A stretch of 64,000 bases of DNA from Actinoplanes lutulentus (GTDB taxonomy: Bacteria > Actinomycetota > Actinomycetes > Mycobacteriales > Micromonosporaceae), in contig NZ_QLMJ01000001.1 of NCBI RefSeq assembly GCF_003259845.1, forward strand, positions 124,001 through 188,000. Direction: 5' to 3'. The translations under genes and the position numbers were made by a program. Shown piece after piece: positions 51,209 through 59,575 of this stretch. The notes beneath the pieces were generated by a model that did no database searches, had not been told where the DNA came from, and saw only the letters and a program-made list of their open reading frames with translations. Numbering within the stretch: position 1 is the stretch's first letter; each line of letters starts with the position of its first letter.

Positions 51209-52246
51209 TTACCTGACCCGGATCCGGACCGAGTCCAGGGCCGGGGTCTGGTTGGCGCGTTCCATCATCGGGATGCGGTGCGAGCCGTCACCGGCCCAGG
51301 ACGAGCACTGCGCGGTGCCGGCGTCCGGCAGTCCGGGCACCTGGATGGTGATCGTGTCAGGGGTGCTGCCACCCTGGCCGTCCTCGGTCGCGACGAAGAA
51401 CGCCGGAGCCGGAGCCGGGTCGGGCGCCGACCGCGTGCTGCCGAGCATCCGGCAGGCGGTGTGGAAGTGACCGCGGACCAGGCCGTTCGCCAGGACGCTG
51501 GACTCCACGTAGTAACCGCCCTGTCCGGCCGCGAGGAACCGGTCCCGGATCAGGTTGCGGGTGCTGACCTTCAGCGTGAAGGCCTGGTTGCGCCGCACCT
51601 GGTTCGGCGCCGAGGTGATCAGCAGCGTCGGGTTGTTGGCGGCCGCGCCGACCTCACCGAACTCGGTGGAGACGCAGCGGTTGCCCTTCTGGAAACCGTC
51701 GTGCGCCTCCAGGTTGGAGGTGTCGCAGCTGTTGGTCAGAATCCCGAGGTTCGCGCCGGGAACAGCAGGAGCGGCAGTGGCACCGCCGCCGTTGTTGTTG
51801 CCGCCGCCGGCGTTGGTGTCCTCTCCCCCGCCTTCATTGAGGGAGCAGGGCGACAAGCCCTCGGCGTTCAGGTTCGGCTTGTCCGCGTTCCGGCCGATCG
51901 CGGTCTCGATCCTGTTGATCGTCGCGAACCGCTTGTCCTTCAGCGGACCGAGAATCGCGTTCTGGATGAAGTTGTCGCCGCCCTGGCCGACGGTCGAGGC
52001 GATCCGCTTGTTCGCCTCGTCGATCTGCGTCGCCAGCAGGGCGAGGTTGCGGTCGACCTCGGCCTTCGCCTGGGCCGGGACGGCCACGCCGACAACGACC
52101 TGCGGGCAGTTGACGGTGGGCACGGCTTCCGCGGCTGACGCCACACCCAGCCCCACACCGGTGATGGTGACCGCGACCCCCACGACCGCGACGACCTGCC
52201 AGCGACGCGTGTTACCGCGCGACTTCTTGAATCGGGACCTATCCAT
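51209..52246 (-). CDS. Secreted protein of unknown function
   Basis: 345 aa. The signal peptide has a basic start (DRSRFKKSRGNTRRW), a hydrophobic core (VVAVVGVAVTITGVGLGVA) and a likely cleavage after SAAEA. The mature part has a helical region (about 45-125), a Gly/Asn-rich low-complexity linker (GGGEDTNAGGGNNNGGGA, about 138-155) and a beta-rich C-terminal domain with paired Cys residues (for example SCDTS, RCVST, ACRML, QCSSW). Layout resembles uncharacterised extracellular proteins of actinobacteria. The ATG chosen puts the signal at the very start; a longer frame exists upstream. Confidence 0.75.
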   Translation of the reverse strand: MDRSRFKKSRGNTRRWQVVAVVGVAVTITGVGLGVASAAEAVPTVNCPQVVVGVAVPAQAKAEVDRNLALLATQIDEANKRIASTVGQGGDNFIQNAILGPLKDKRFATINRIETAIGRNADKPNLNAEGLSPCSLNEGGGEDTNAGGGNNNGGGATAAPAVPGANLGILTNSCDTSNLEAHDGFQKGNRCVSTEFGEVGAAANNPTLLITSAPNQVRRNQAFTLKVSTRNLIRDRFLAAGQGGYYVESSVLANGLVRGHFHTACRMLGSTRSAPDPAPAPAFFVATEDGQGGSTPDTITIQVPGLPDAGTAQCSSWAGDGSHRIPMMERANQTPALDSVRIRVR

Positions 52247-52334
52247 TGGCTCTGCGCCTTCCCCATGGCCAAGACATGTTGCTTCAGCCATCGGTACGGG
52301 AACGCTCCCACAATGGATCAACGATCGCCGAACA

Positions 52335-52838
52335 TCATTGAGCGCGGCGCGGCAGCTTCCAGTCCGGACGCGGGAAGTGGCAGGTGTAACCGTTCGGGAT
52401 GCGCTCCAGATAATCCTGGTGCTCCGGCTCGGCCTCCCAGAAGTCGCCGGCCGCGGTCACCTCGGTGACCACCTTGCCCGGCCACAGCCCGGACGCGTCG
52501 ACGTCGGCGATCGTGTCCTCGGCGACCCGCTTCTGCTCGTCGCTCTCGAAGAAGATCGCCGACCGGTAACTGGTGCCGAGGTCGTTGCCCTGCCGGTTCA
52601 CCGTCGACGGGTCGTGGATCTGGAAGAAGAACTCCAGCAGGTCCCGATATGACGTGGCAGCCGGGTCGTACGTGATCTCGATGGCCTCGGCGTGGCCCTC
52701 GTGATTGCGGTAGGTCGCGTTCGCCACCTGGCCGCCGGTGTAACCCACCCGCGTCGTGACCACACCGGGCCGCCGGCGGATCAGGTCCTGCATCCCCCAG
52801 AAGCATCCACCCGCGAGAATCGCCTTCTCCGTGGTCAT
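52335..52838 (-). CDS. msrA: Peptide-methionine (S)-S-oxide reductase
   Basis: A 167-aa MsrA that repairs methionine S-sulfoxide in proteins. The catalytic motif is GGCFWG (Cys13 in [12 protein letters not shown]). [20 protein letters not shown] is typical, as is [16 protein letters not shown]. The C-terminal [10 protein letters not shown] region lacks the usual extra resolving Cys pair except for one Cys. The ATG has GGTGGGGG just upstream; an ATG nine bases earlier is possible. It is monocistronic, after the secreted protein gene on the same strand. Confidence 0.95.
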   Translation of the reverse strand: MTTEKAILAGGCFWGMQDLIRRRPGVVTTRVGYTGGQVANATYRNHEGHAEAIEITYDPAATSYRDLLEFFFQIHDPSTVNRQGNDLGTSYRSAIFFESDEQKRVAEDTIADVDASGLWPGKVVTEVTAAGDFWEAEPEHQDYLERIPNGYTCHFPRPDWKLPRRAQ

Positions 52839-52928
52839 GTCCCCCACCTATCTTTCGTCAGTCCCGGCGTCCAGCATTACCCGCGAGTCGCGACCCGGCC
52901 ACTGTCACGCCGGCAAGTGTCACGTCGG

Positions 52929-55610
52929 TCACGGGAGGTCGGTGATCGCGTCACGCAGGGTGCCCCGGCCGCTGATGCCGAGCTTGGCATAGATGCGATA
53001 CAGATGAGTGCCAACCGTGCGGTGCGACAGGAACAGCTGATCGGCGATCTCCTTGTTCGACATCCCGGTCGCCGCGAGCCGCGCGATCTGCAGTTCCTGG
53101 GTCGTCAGCACCTTGCGGGTGTCCCCGGCGGAGGAAACCGACGCGACAGCGACGCCGGAGGCGCCCAATTCCGCCGACGCCCGCTCGGCCCACGGCTGTG
53201 CCCCGGCCTCCTGGAACGCGGCGGCCGCCGCCGTCAGCTGGGTGCGGGCCTCGCCGATCCGGCGCTGCCGGCGCAGCCACTCGCCGTACGCCAGCCGGGT
53301 CCGAGCCGTCTGCAGCGGATAACCCTCGAACGCCAGCGCCGCGGTGAACAACGGCTCGCTGTCCTCGGCCGTCAGGGCTTGGGCGCGCAGCAGCAGCATC
53401 CGGATCAGCGGGCTCTCCCACGAGCGGGCGTACTCCTGGGCCTCGGCGAGCCGCTCGCCGAACTGCTCCGCGTTCCCGCCCCGCGAGGCCGCCTCGGCGA
53501 GATCAGCGATCGCGAACAGGCCCAGCCCTTCGACGTCGCAAACACCGACCAGCTGCACGTACGCGTTCCAGTGGCGCCCGGCCGCGAGGTCCGCCAGCCC
53601 CGCGTTCCAGCGCTGCCACACCACGATGTCCATCCGGCCGGAAAGGCCGGAGAGGCCTGCCGGAGACGCCGGCGACGAGGAGCCGCGCCAGGCGTGCACC
53701 TGCCCGATCACGACGTCGGCCAGCGCCACGAGCAGCGGCTCGTCGAGGTCCTCGGCCAGCCGCCGGCCCTCCTCGGCCGCCGTCAGCGCCTCGCCGAGCC
53801 GGCCCTGAATCGCCAGGGCCCGGCCGAGGGTGACCGCGGCCGTGGCGAGATCACCCACCGAGCCCTCCTCGCGGGCTCTCGCCGTGGCCGAGCGGTGAAA
53901 GCCGGCCGCCAGGATCCACTCGTGTGCCGGCTCGGCGCCGAGCCCCAGGCTCAGCGCGTCGAGCGGGCTCGCCGGCGCCGGCGCGGTACGCAGAGCCTCC
54001 ACCGCCGCCTGCCCGTGCCGAGCCGGATCCAGCAGTGCTCGCACCACTGCCGCGTGCACGGTGCCGGCCGCCGCCGGAACCGATCGCAGATCCTCTTCGA
54101 GACGACTGCGGACATCCGGGCCGGCCGCGTGCGCGGCGCAGAGAATCGCGGTGTTCATCAGCAGGCCGAGCGACGCGGCGACATTCTCCGGTGTCCGGCC
54201 GGCCCGCCGGGCGATCGACCCGAGTTCCAGCGGATCGCGGGTGATGACACCGGTGGTGAGCGCGAGGACGTTCTCGGTGAGTCCGGCCCGAGCGGCGATC
54301 AGTGGATCGGTGGATGCTCTAGTCGCCGCGGCGGCCAGCCGCAGCGCGGCGGTGTTGAGCCCGGCCCGGCGGGCCGCTTCGGCGGCGAGGGCCAGCCGCA
54401 GCGCACGACGGTCGGCGGCCGGCGACAGGTCGGCGGCCCGTTCCCAGGAGCGCATCGCGGAGGCCGTGCTGCCACGTGCCATCAGGGTCACCGCGGCCTG
54501 GTCCAGGTCGGCGGCGACCCGCTCGTCGGTTCCGGTGACGGCGGCCGCCCGCTGCGCCGCGGCCCGGGGCTGGTCGGCCTCGTCGGTGAGGATGGCGGCC
54601 AGGGCCTCGTGCGCGCTGACCCGCTGCGGCGGGGTGGCCGTCGCGTACACCGCCGATCGGATCAGCGGGTGCCGGAACCGCAGCTCGTCGCCGACCGCCT
54701 GGACCAGGCCGGCCTGTTCGGCGGCGGCCAGCGCGTCGAGGCTCGAACCCCGCTCACCGGCCGCCGCGGCGAGCTCGTGCAGCCACGGTTCGCTGTTCGC
54801 CGCGGCGATCAGCAACAGGTCCTGGGTGGGCTGCGGAAGCCGGGTGACCCGGGCGGCGAAGGCCCGCTCGATCCGCTCACCCAGGGGCAGCCGGGACGGG
54901 AGGGCCGCCGATCCGGTCAGGCCCCGATCGGCGAGGCCACGGGCGAGTTCGACGAGCGCGAGCGGGTTTCCCTCGGCCTCGTCGAGGACGCGCAGGCGGG
55001 CTTCCGGGCCGAGCGCGGGGTTGATCTCGGTCAGCAGCAGCGTCGCTTCGGCCTCGGACATCCTGCCGAGCGTCACCTCGGGCAGCCGGAGCGCGTCGAG
55101 AGGGTTGGGCTCGTCGCTGCGGCAGCTCGCCACCATCAGGATCGGGGTGTCGCCGAGCCGGCGGGCGACGAAACTCATCATCCCCACAGTGAGATCGTCC
55201 ATCCAGTGGACGTCCTCCAGGACCAGCAGCAGCGGCCGATCGGTCGCGATGTCCTCCAGCAGGCTCAGCACCGCCACCGAGAGCAGCAACCGGTCCGGCG
55301 CGACATCCGGTCCGATCCCGAACGCGCTGCGCAGCGCGTCACGCTGCTGCGGTGGCAGCCCGTCGACCCGGCTGATCGCGGCGTGCAGCAGCTGGTGCAG
55401 GCCGGCCATCCCGATCGACGCCTCGCTCTGCACCCCGACGCAGACCAGCGTCTGGAAGCCGATCCGCTCGGCCTCCCGCTCCAGCGCTTCGATCAGCGTC
55501 GACTTGCCCGCGCCGGCGCCACCGCGCAGCACGACGGCGGACGCGGTGCCGCCGCGCACGCCGGCCAGCATCCCGGCGAGCCGCGCGAGTTCTCTTTCCC
55601 GACCGATCAC
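52929..55610 (-). CDS. LAL-type LuxR regulator 1 (AAA ATPase + TPR-like + HTH)
   Basis: An 893-aa large ATP-binding LuxR regulator. The P-loop is RGGAGAGKSTL (about residues 30-40) and Walker B LLLVLEDVHWMDD. The middle 500 residues are Ala-rich helical repeats. The C-terminal LuxR helix-turn-helix is LTTQELQIARLAATGMSNKE, then LFLSHRTVGTHLYRIYAKLG. The GTG chosen (VIGRERELARL) is 14 bases after the stop of the paralogous gene upstream; the frame extends further but antisense-like. The two genes are probably cotranscribed. Ligand and target genes are unknown. Confidence 0.9.
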   Translation of the reverse strand: MIGRERELARLAGMLAGVRGGTASAVVLRGGAGAGKSTLIEALEREAERIGFQTLVCVGVQSEASIGMAGLHQLLHAAISRVDGLPPQQRDALRSAFGIGPDVAPDRLLLSVAVLSLLEDIATDRPLLLVLEDVHWMDDLTVGMMSFVARRLGDTPILMVASCRSDEPNPLDALRLPEVTLGRMSEAEATLLLTEINPALGPEARLRVLDEAEGNPLALVELARGLADRGLTGSAALPSRLPLGERIERAFAARVTRLPQPTQDLLLIAAANSEPWLHELAAAAGERGSSLDALAAAEQAGLVQAVGDELRFRHPLIRSAVYATATPPQRVSAHEALAAILTDEADQPRAAAQRAAAVTGTDERVAADLDQAAVTLMARGSTASAMRSWERAADLSPAADRRALRLALAAEAARRAGLNTAALRLAAAATRASTDPLIAARAGLTENVLALTTGVITRDPLELGSIARRAGRTPENVAASLGLLMNTAILCAAHAAGPDVRSRLEEDLRSVPAAAGTVHAAVVRALLDPARHGQAAVEALRTAPAPASPLDALSLGLGAEPAHEWILAAGFHRSATARAREEGSVGDLATAAVTLGRALAIQGRLGEALTAAEEGRRLAEDLDEPLLVALADVVIGQVHAWRGSSSPASPAGLSGLSGRMDIVVWQRWNAGLADLAAGRHWNAYVQLVGVCDVEGLGLFAIADLAEAASRGGNAEQFGERLAEAQEYARSWESPLIRMLLLRAQALTAEDSEPLFTAALAFEGYPLQTARTRLAYGEWLRRQRRIGEARTQLTAAAAAFQEAGAQPWAERASAELGASGVAVASVSSAGDTRKVLTTQELQIARLAATGMSNKEIADQLFLSHRTVGTHLYRIYAKLGISGRGTLRDAITDLP

Positions 55611-55623
55611 GCTGTGGACCGTA

Positions 55624-58338
55624 CTAAATGATCTTGAATTTGAGGGCGTCGCGCAGCGCGGCCCGGGTGGTGATCCCGAGTTTCGGGAAGATTCGGTAGA
55701 GATGGGCGCCGACCGTGCGGTGGGAGAGGAAGAGCTGGTCGGCGATCTCCTTGTTGGACTTGCCGTCGGCCGCGAGCGTCGCGATCTGCATCTCCTGCGC
55801 GGTGAGCAGGGCGTCGCGCTGCCTCGCCGGCCCGGAGACGGCGACACCCGCGGCGCGCAACTCCTCCCTCGCCAGCGCCGCCCAGCCGGCGGCGCCGGCT
55901 TGGTCGAACGCGGTGGCCGAGGCCGCGAGTTCCTCACGAGCAGCTTGGGTACGCCTTCGAGCGCGCAACCATTCACCGAAGAGAAGCCGGGTCCGCGCGA
56001 TCTGAAGCGGATAGCCGGTGACCGCGTGCGGCGCGTCGAGGGCGGCCCGGAAATGCCGCTCGGCCTCGTCGTCATCGGTGGCGAGCAGGCCGAGGCTGCG
56101 CTGAATCAGGATCGTGACCAGCACCGATGCGAACGGGCGGGTCCGTTCCTCGACCTCGGCCACCATCGGCGCGGCCAGTTCGACGTTGCCGAGGCGATAG
56201 GCGGCCTCGGTCAGATCCGCGACCACCAGCGGGCAGAGGTCGGGGTGCTCGGTCACCGTCGACAGAACGTCGAAGGCGTCGGCGTAACGACCCGCGGAGA
56301 GCGCCTGCACGCCACGGGTCCAGCCTTTCATCGTCCGCAGTTCGGCGCTCGGTGAGGCGGCCACCAGATCGTCGGCGTCCGCCAGCGCCGCCGAGGCCGC
56401 GTCGTCGTCACCGCGCAGCGCCGCCACGTGTGCCGTGAGCGTCGCGCCGTAGGACGCGAGCATCGGCAGACCCAGGTCGAGACCGTGCCGCAGGACCTCG
56501 TCGGCGGCGAGCGCGGCGCCGGAGAGATTCCCGCGTACCAGCAGGTTGCGTGCCAGCCGGACCTGGGAACTGACCAGATCACCGATGGCGCCGGCCCGGC
56601 GGTACCCCTCGGTCGAGACGGCCCAGCCGTGCCCGGCGAGAACCCAGTCGTGCAGCGACTCGGAGACCGCCGCCAGCAGGTTGCCGAACTGCGGCGGCAG
56701 CGCGACCAGGTCCCGCGTCCAGGCCCGCACGGCCGGCGCCAGCTCCTCGACGTGCCGCGCGGGTTCCAGACAGGCTTTGACCAGCAAGGTCCTCGGGTCC
56801 TCGTCGGGCAGCGGCAGGTCACGCACCGCCTCCAGGACCCGGTGGCCGACCTCCGCCGCCGCCGCTTCCACCTGGCAGCGGACCGCCGCGAGAACCAGCA
56901 GGTCGGTGGCGACCTCCCGGTTCGCCGGCGCGACGCGGCGGGCGGTGCCGATCAGATGGTCGATGTCCGGCCCCACCGTGTTCGCGTGCATCGACAGGGT
57001 CGACTCGGTGAACGCGAGACCAGCCAGCACGATGGGGTCGTCAGCCACTTTCCGGGCCGCCTCGGCGAGCCGTGCGGTGGCCGCGGCGAGCCCGCCCTGA
57101 CGAGCCGTCCCGGCCGCCCGGACAAGACGGCGCGCCATCTCCTGCGGATCGGGTGACAGCTCGGCGGCGCGTTCCAGATAGCGCATGGCGCCGCCGAGGG
57201 CACCCCGGGTGTGTGCGTCGTCGGCGGCCGTTTCCAGGTCGCGGGCGACGAACTCGTCGCGGCCGACAGTGCCGGCCGACCGGTGCCAGGCCGCGCGTTC
57301 CGGTTCGCCGGCGAACACCTCGGCCAGCGCCCGGTGCACGGCGATCCGGCGGGGGAACGACGCCGCGCCGTAGACGGCGGACTGGATGAGCGGGTGCCGG
57401 AACGTCAGCTCACCGCCGGCCAGGTGCAGCAGCTCGGCGTCCTCGGCCTGGCGGATGCGTTGCTCAGGCGCGTCGACGCCGAGCAGCCGGGCCGCCTTGT
57501 CGAGTTCGGACAGGCTGGCGTCGTTGCTGCTCGCGGCGAGCAGCAGCATGTCCTGCACCGGCTGCGGCAGCAACGCCACCTGGCCGGCGAAGACGTTCTC
57601 CAGCCGGGCGCTCAGCGGCAACCGGGCGGGCAGGCTCGACACGTCCTGCAGTCCGCGGTCGAGCAGCCCCCGGGAGAGCTCGACGAGGGCGAGCGGGTTT
57701 CCCTCGGCCTCCTCCAGGATCCGGTCCCGGGTCTCGCGCCGGATCGCGGGGTTGAGCTCGGCGAGCAGGTCGGCGGCCTCGGTGTCCGGCAGGCGCCCGA
57801 GCGACAACTCGGGCAGAGCCAGTTCGGTACGCGTCTCCGACCCCTCGGACCGGCAGGTCACCAGCATCACGATCGCCGTGTCCCGCAGCCGCCGGCCGAC
57901 GAAACCGATCAGGTTGAGCGTCGGCTCGTCCATCCACTGGACGTCCTCGACGATCAGCACCAGCGGCTGCTCCTGCGCGAGATCCTCCAGCAGGCCGAGG
58001 ACCGCCACGGCGAGCACCAGCGGATCGGGTGACGTGCTCGGACCCAGCCCGAAGACGCTGCGCAGGGCGGCACGCTGCCGTTCCGGCAGACCCTCGGCCC
58101 GGTCCACCACCACGTGCAGCAGCTGTTGCAGGCCGGCCATCCCGGAACTGGTCTGACGCTGGACACCGGCGCAGGTCAGCACCCGGAATCCGCGTCCCAG
58201 CGCGGTGGAACGGGCGTCGTCGACGAGCGTCGACTTCCCGATGCCGGCCGGCCCGCGGATGAGCAGAGCGCCGCCGCGCGACCCGGCATCCGCGAGCAAC
58301 GCCTGCACCGCCGCCCGCTCACGTGCCCGCCCATGCAT
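55624..58338 (-). CDS. LAL-type LuxR regulator 2
   Basis: A 904-aa paralogue of the gene downstream. The P-loop is RGPAGIGKSTL and Walker B LVLIVEDVQWMDE. A helical middle follows, and then a C-terminal helix-turn-helix: LTAQEMQIATLAADGKSNKE, LFLSHRTVGAHLYRIFPKLG. The ATG begins MHGRARERAAVQALLADAGS, normal for the family. Similarity to its neighbour along the whole length indicates tandem duplication. In known LAL regulators (MalT, pathway-specific activators) ATP and an inducer control binding; none is identified here. It is divergent from the SARP-like gene. Confidence 0.92.
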   Translation of the reverse strand: MHGRARERAAVQALLADAGSRGGALLIRGPAGIGKSTLVDDARSTALGRGFRVLTCAGVQRQTSSGMAGLQQLLHVVVDRAEGLPERQRAALRSVFGLGPSTSPDPLVLAVAVLGLLEDLAQEQPLVLIVEDVQWMDEPTLNLIGFVGRRLRDTAIVMLVTCRSEGSETRTELALPELSLGRLPDTEAADLLAELNPAIRRETRDRILEEAEGNPLALVELSRGLLDRGLQDVSSLPARLPLSARLENVFAGQVALLPQPVQDMLLLAASSNDASLSELDKAARLLGVDAPEQRIRQAEDAELLHLAGGELTFRHPLIQSAVYGAASFPRRIAVHRALAEVFAGEPERAAWHRSAGTVGRDEFVARDLETAADDAHTRGALGGAMRYLERAAELSPDPQEMARRLVRAAGTARQGGLAAATARLAEAARKVADDPIVLAGLAFTESTLSMHANTVGPDIDHLIGTARRVAPANREVATDLLVLAAVRCQVEAAAAEVGHRVLEAVRDLPLPDEDPRTLLVKACLEPARHVEELAPAVRAWTRDLVALPPQFGNLLAAVSESLHDWVLAGHGWAVSTEGYRRAGAIGDLVSSQVRLARNLLVRGNLSGAALAADEVLRHGLDLGLPMLASYGATLTAHVAALRGDDDAASAALADADDLVAASPSAELRTMKGWTRGVQALSAGRYADAFDVLSTVTEHPDLCPLVVADLTEAAYRLGNVELAAPMVAEVEERTRPFASVLVTILIQRSLGLLATDDDEAERHFRAALDAPHAVTGYPLQIARTRLLFGEWLRARRRTQAAREELAASATAFDQAGAAGWAALAREELRAAGVAVSGPARQRDALLTAQEMQIATLAADGKSNKEIADQLFLSHRTVGAHLYRIFPKLGITTRAALRDALKFKII

Positions 58339-58461
58339 GCCGTGACCCTACGCCTTACGTCACGCCGGATCGGTTACGGCAACGGCGTAGTCGCATGACG
58401 GATGACCCTCCGCCGCCAGCGCCGAATACTTCTGTCGGAGGGTTCGGCATAGGGGGAACAC

Positions 58462-59487
58462 ATGCTTCGGCACAACGTCCGGTTCACCGTTCTCGGGCCG
58501 GTGCGCGCCTGGCGCGACGACCGGGAGATCGACCTGGGTACGCCACAGTCAAGAACGCTGCTCGCACTGCTGCTGGCACACGGCGGCCAGGTGGTGAGCC
58601 TGGCCCGGATCGTGGACGCGTTGTGGGGCGCCGAACCGCCCCGGACGGCGATCAACGCGATCCACCGCAACGTCGGCCTGCTCCGGCGCCAGATCGAGCC
58701 CGGCCTGGCCCTGCGGGAGACCGGCAGCTGGCTGATCCGCTCGGCCGGCGGGTACCGGATCGACGCCGGCCCGGACAGCCTGGATCTCCTGGAGTTCCGC
58801 CACCTCGTCCAGCAGGCCCGGGACGCCGCGTACGGAAGCGCCGAACTGTTCCGCGAGGCGCTGCGGCTCTGGGAGGGCGCCTGTGCCGAGGGCATCGACC
58901 CGCAGGCGCGCGGCGACGCCGTCTTCACCCGGCTGGACCAGGAGCTGTTCGCCGTGACGAGGGAGGCCGCCGACGTCGCGCTCGCCCACGGTGACGCCGG
59001 GATCCTGGTCAGCGCGGTCGAGCGGGCCACCGAACGCGCGCCGTTCGACGAACCGCTGCACGCGCGGCTCATCCGGCTGCTCACCGCCACCGGGCAGACC
59101 GCACAGGCGCTGGCGGTTCACCAGCGACTGCGGACCCGGCTCGCCGACGACCTCGGCCTGTCACCGGGCCGGGAGGTGGCCGCCGCCCACAACGCGGTGT
59201 TCCACCCTGCCACGTCCGCGCGGGCCACCGGGCTGTTCACTGATCTGCCGCTGTTCGCCGCCCGCTCGCACCACGTCCGGCCCCGGGTCGACGGGCTGCT
59301 CGATCTGATTCGGGATGCGGTGACCACCCGGGTGCTCGCGGGCACACCGGCCGGTTCCGCCGAGGAGAACACGACGCTGAGGGCGGCGATGCAGGACGTC
59401 CTCGATGTGCTCGCCGAGGCGGTGGTGGCCCCTTATCCGCATCCCGCGGACTCACCCCGCAGGATCCGGAAGCCGATCTCCCGCTGA
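58462..59487 (+). CDS. SARP/AfsR-type regulator (winged helix + BTAD)
   Basis: A 341-aa protein. An OmpR-type winged helix (about 8-100) reads FTVLGPVRAWRDDREIDLGT, LLALLLAHGGQVVSLARIVD and INAIHRNVGLLRRQIEPG. The bacterial transcriptional activation domain (about 105-250) is helical, ending DLGLSPGREVAAAHNAV. The last 90 residues are poorly conserved. No NB-ARC ATPase is fused. The ATG has GGGGGAA upstream. Such proteins often activate specialised-metabolite clusters; no such cluster is visible here, although LAL genes lie on both sides. Confidence 0.9.
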   Translation: MLRHNVRFTVLGPVRAWRDDREIDLGTPQSRTLLALLLAHGGQVVSLARIVDALWGAEPPRTAINAIHRNVGLLRRQIEPGLALRETGSWLIRSAGGYRIDAGPDSLDLLEFRHLVQQARDAAYGSAELFREALRLWEGACAEGIDPQARGDAVFTRLDQELFAVTREAADVALAHGDAGILVSAVERATERAPFDEPLHARLIRLLTATGQTAQALAVHQRLRTRLADDLGLSPGREVAAAHNAVFHPATSARATGLFTDLPLFAARSHHVRPRVDGLLDLIRDAVTTRVLAGTPAGSAEENTTLRAAMQDVLDVLAEAVVAPYPHPADSPRRIRKPISR

Positions 59488-59575
59488 CAGCCCACAGGCC
59501 GGCCTCGGAATCCTGACGGACCGATGCCCCTAGAATCCTCGGATAACTGTCCAGTGACCCGAGGTGAGCAGCCCG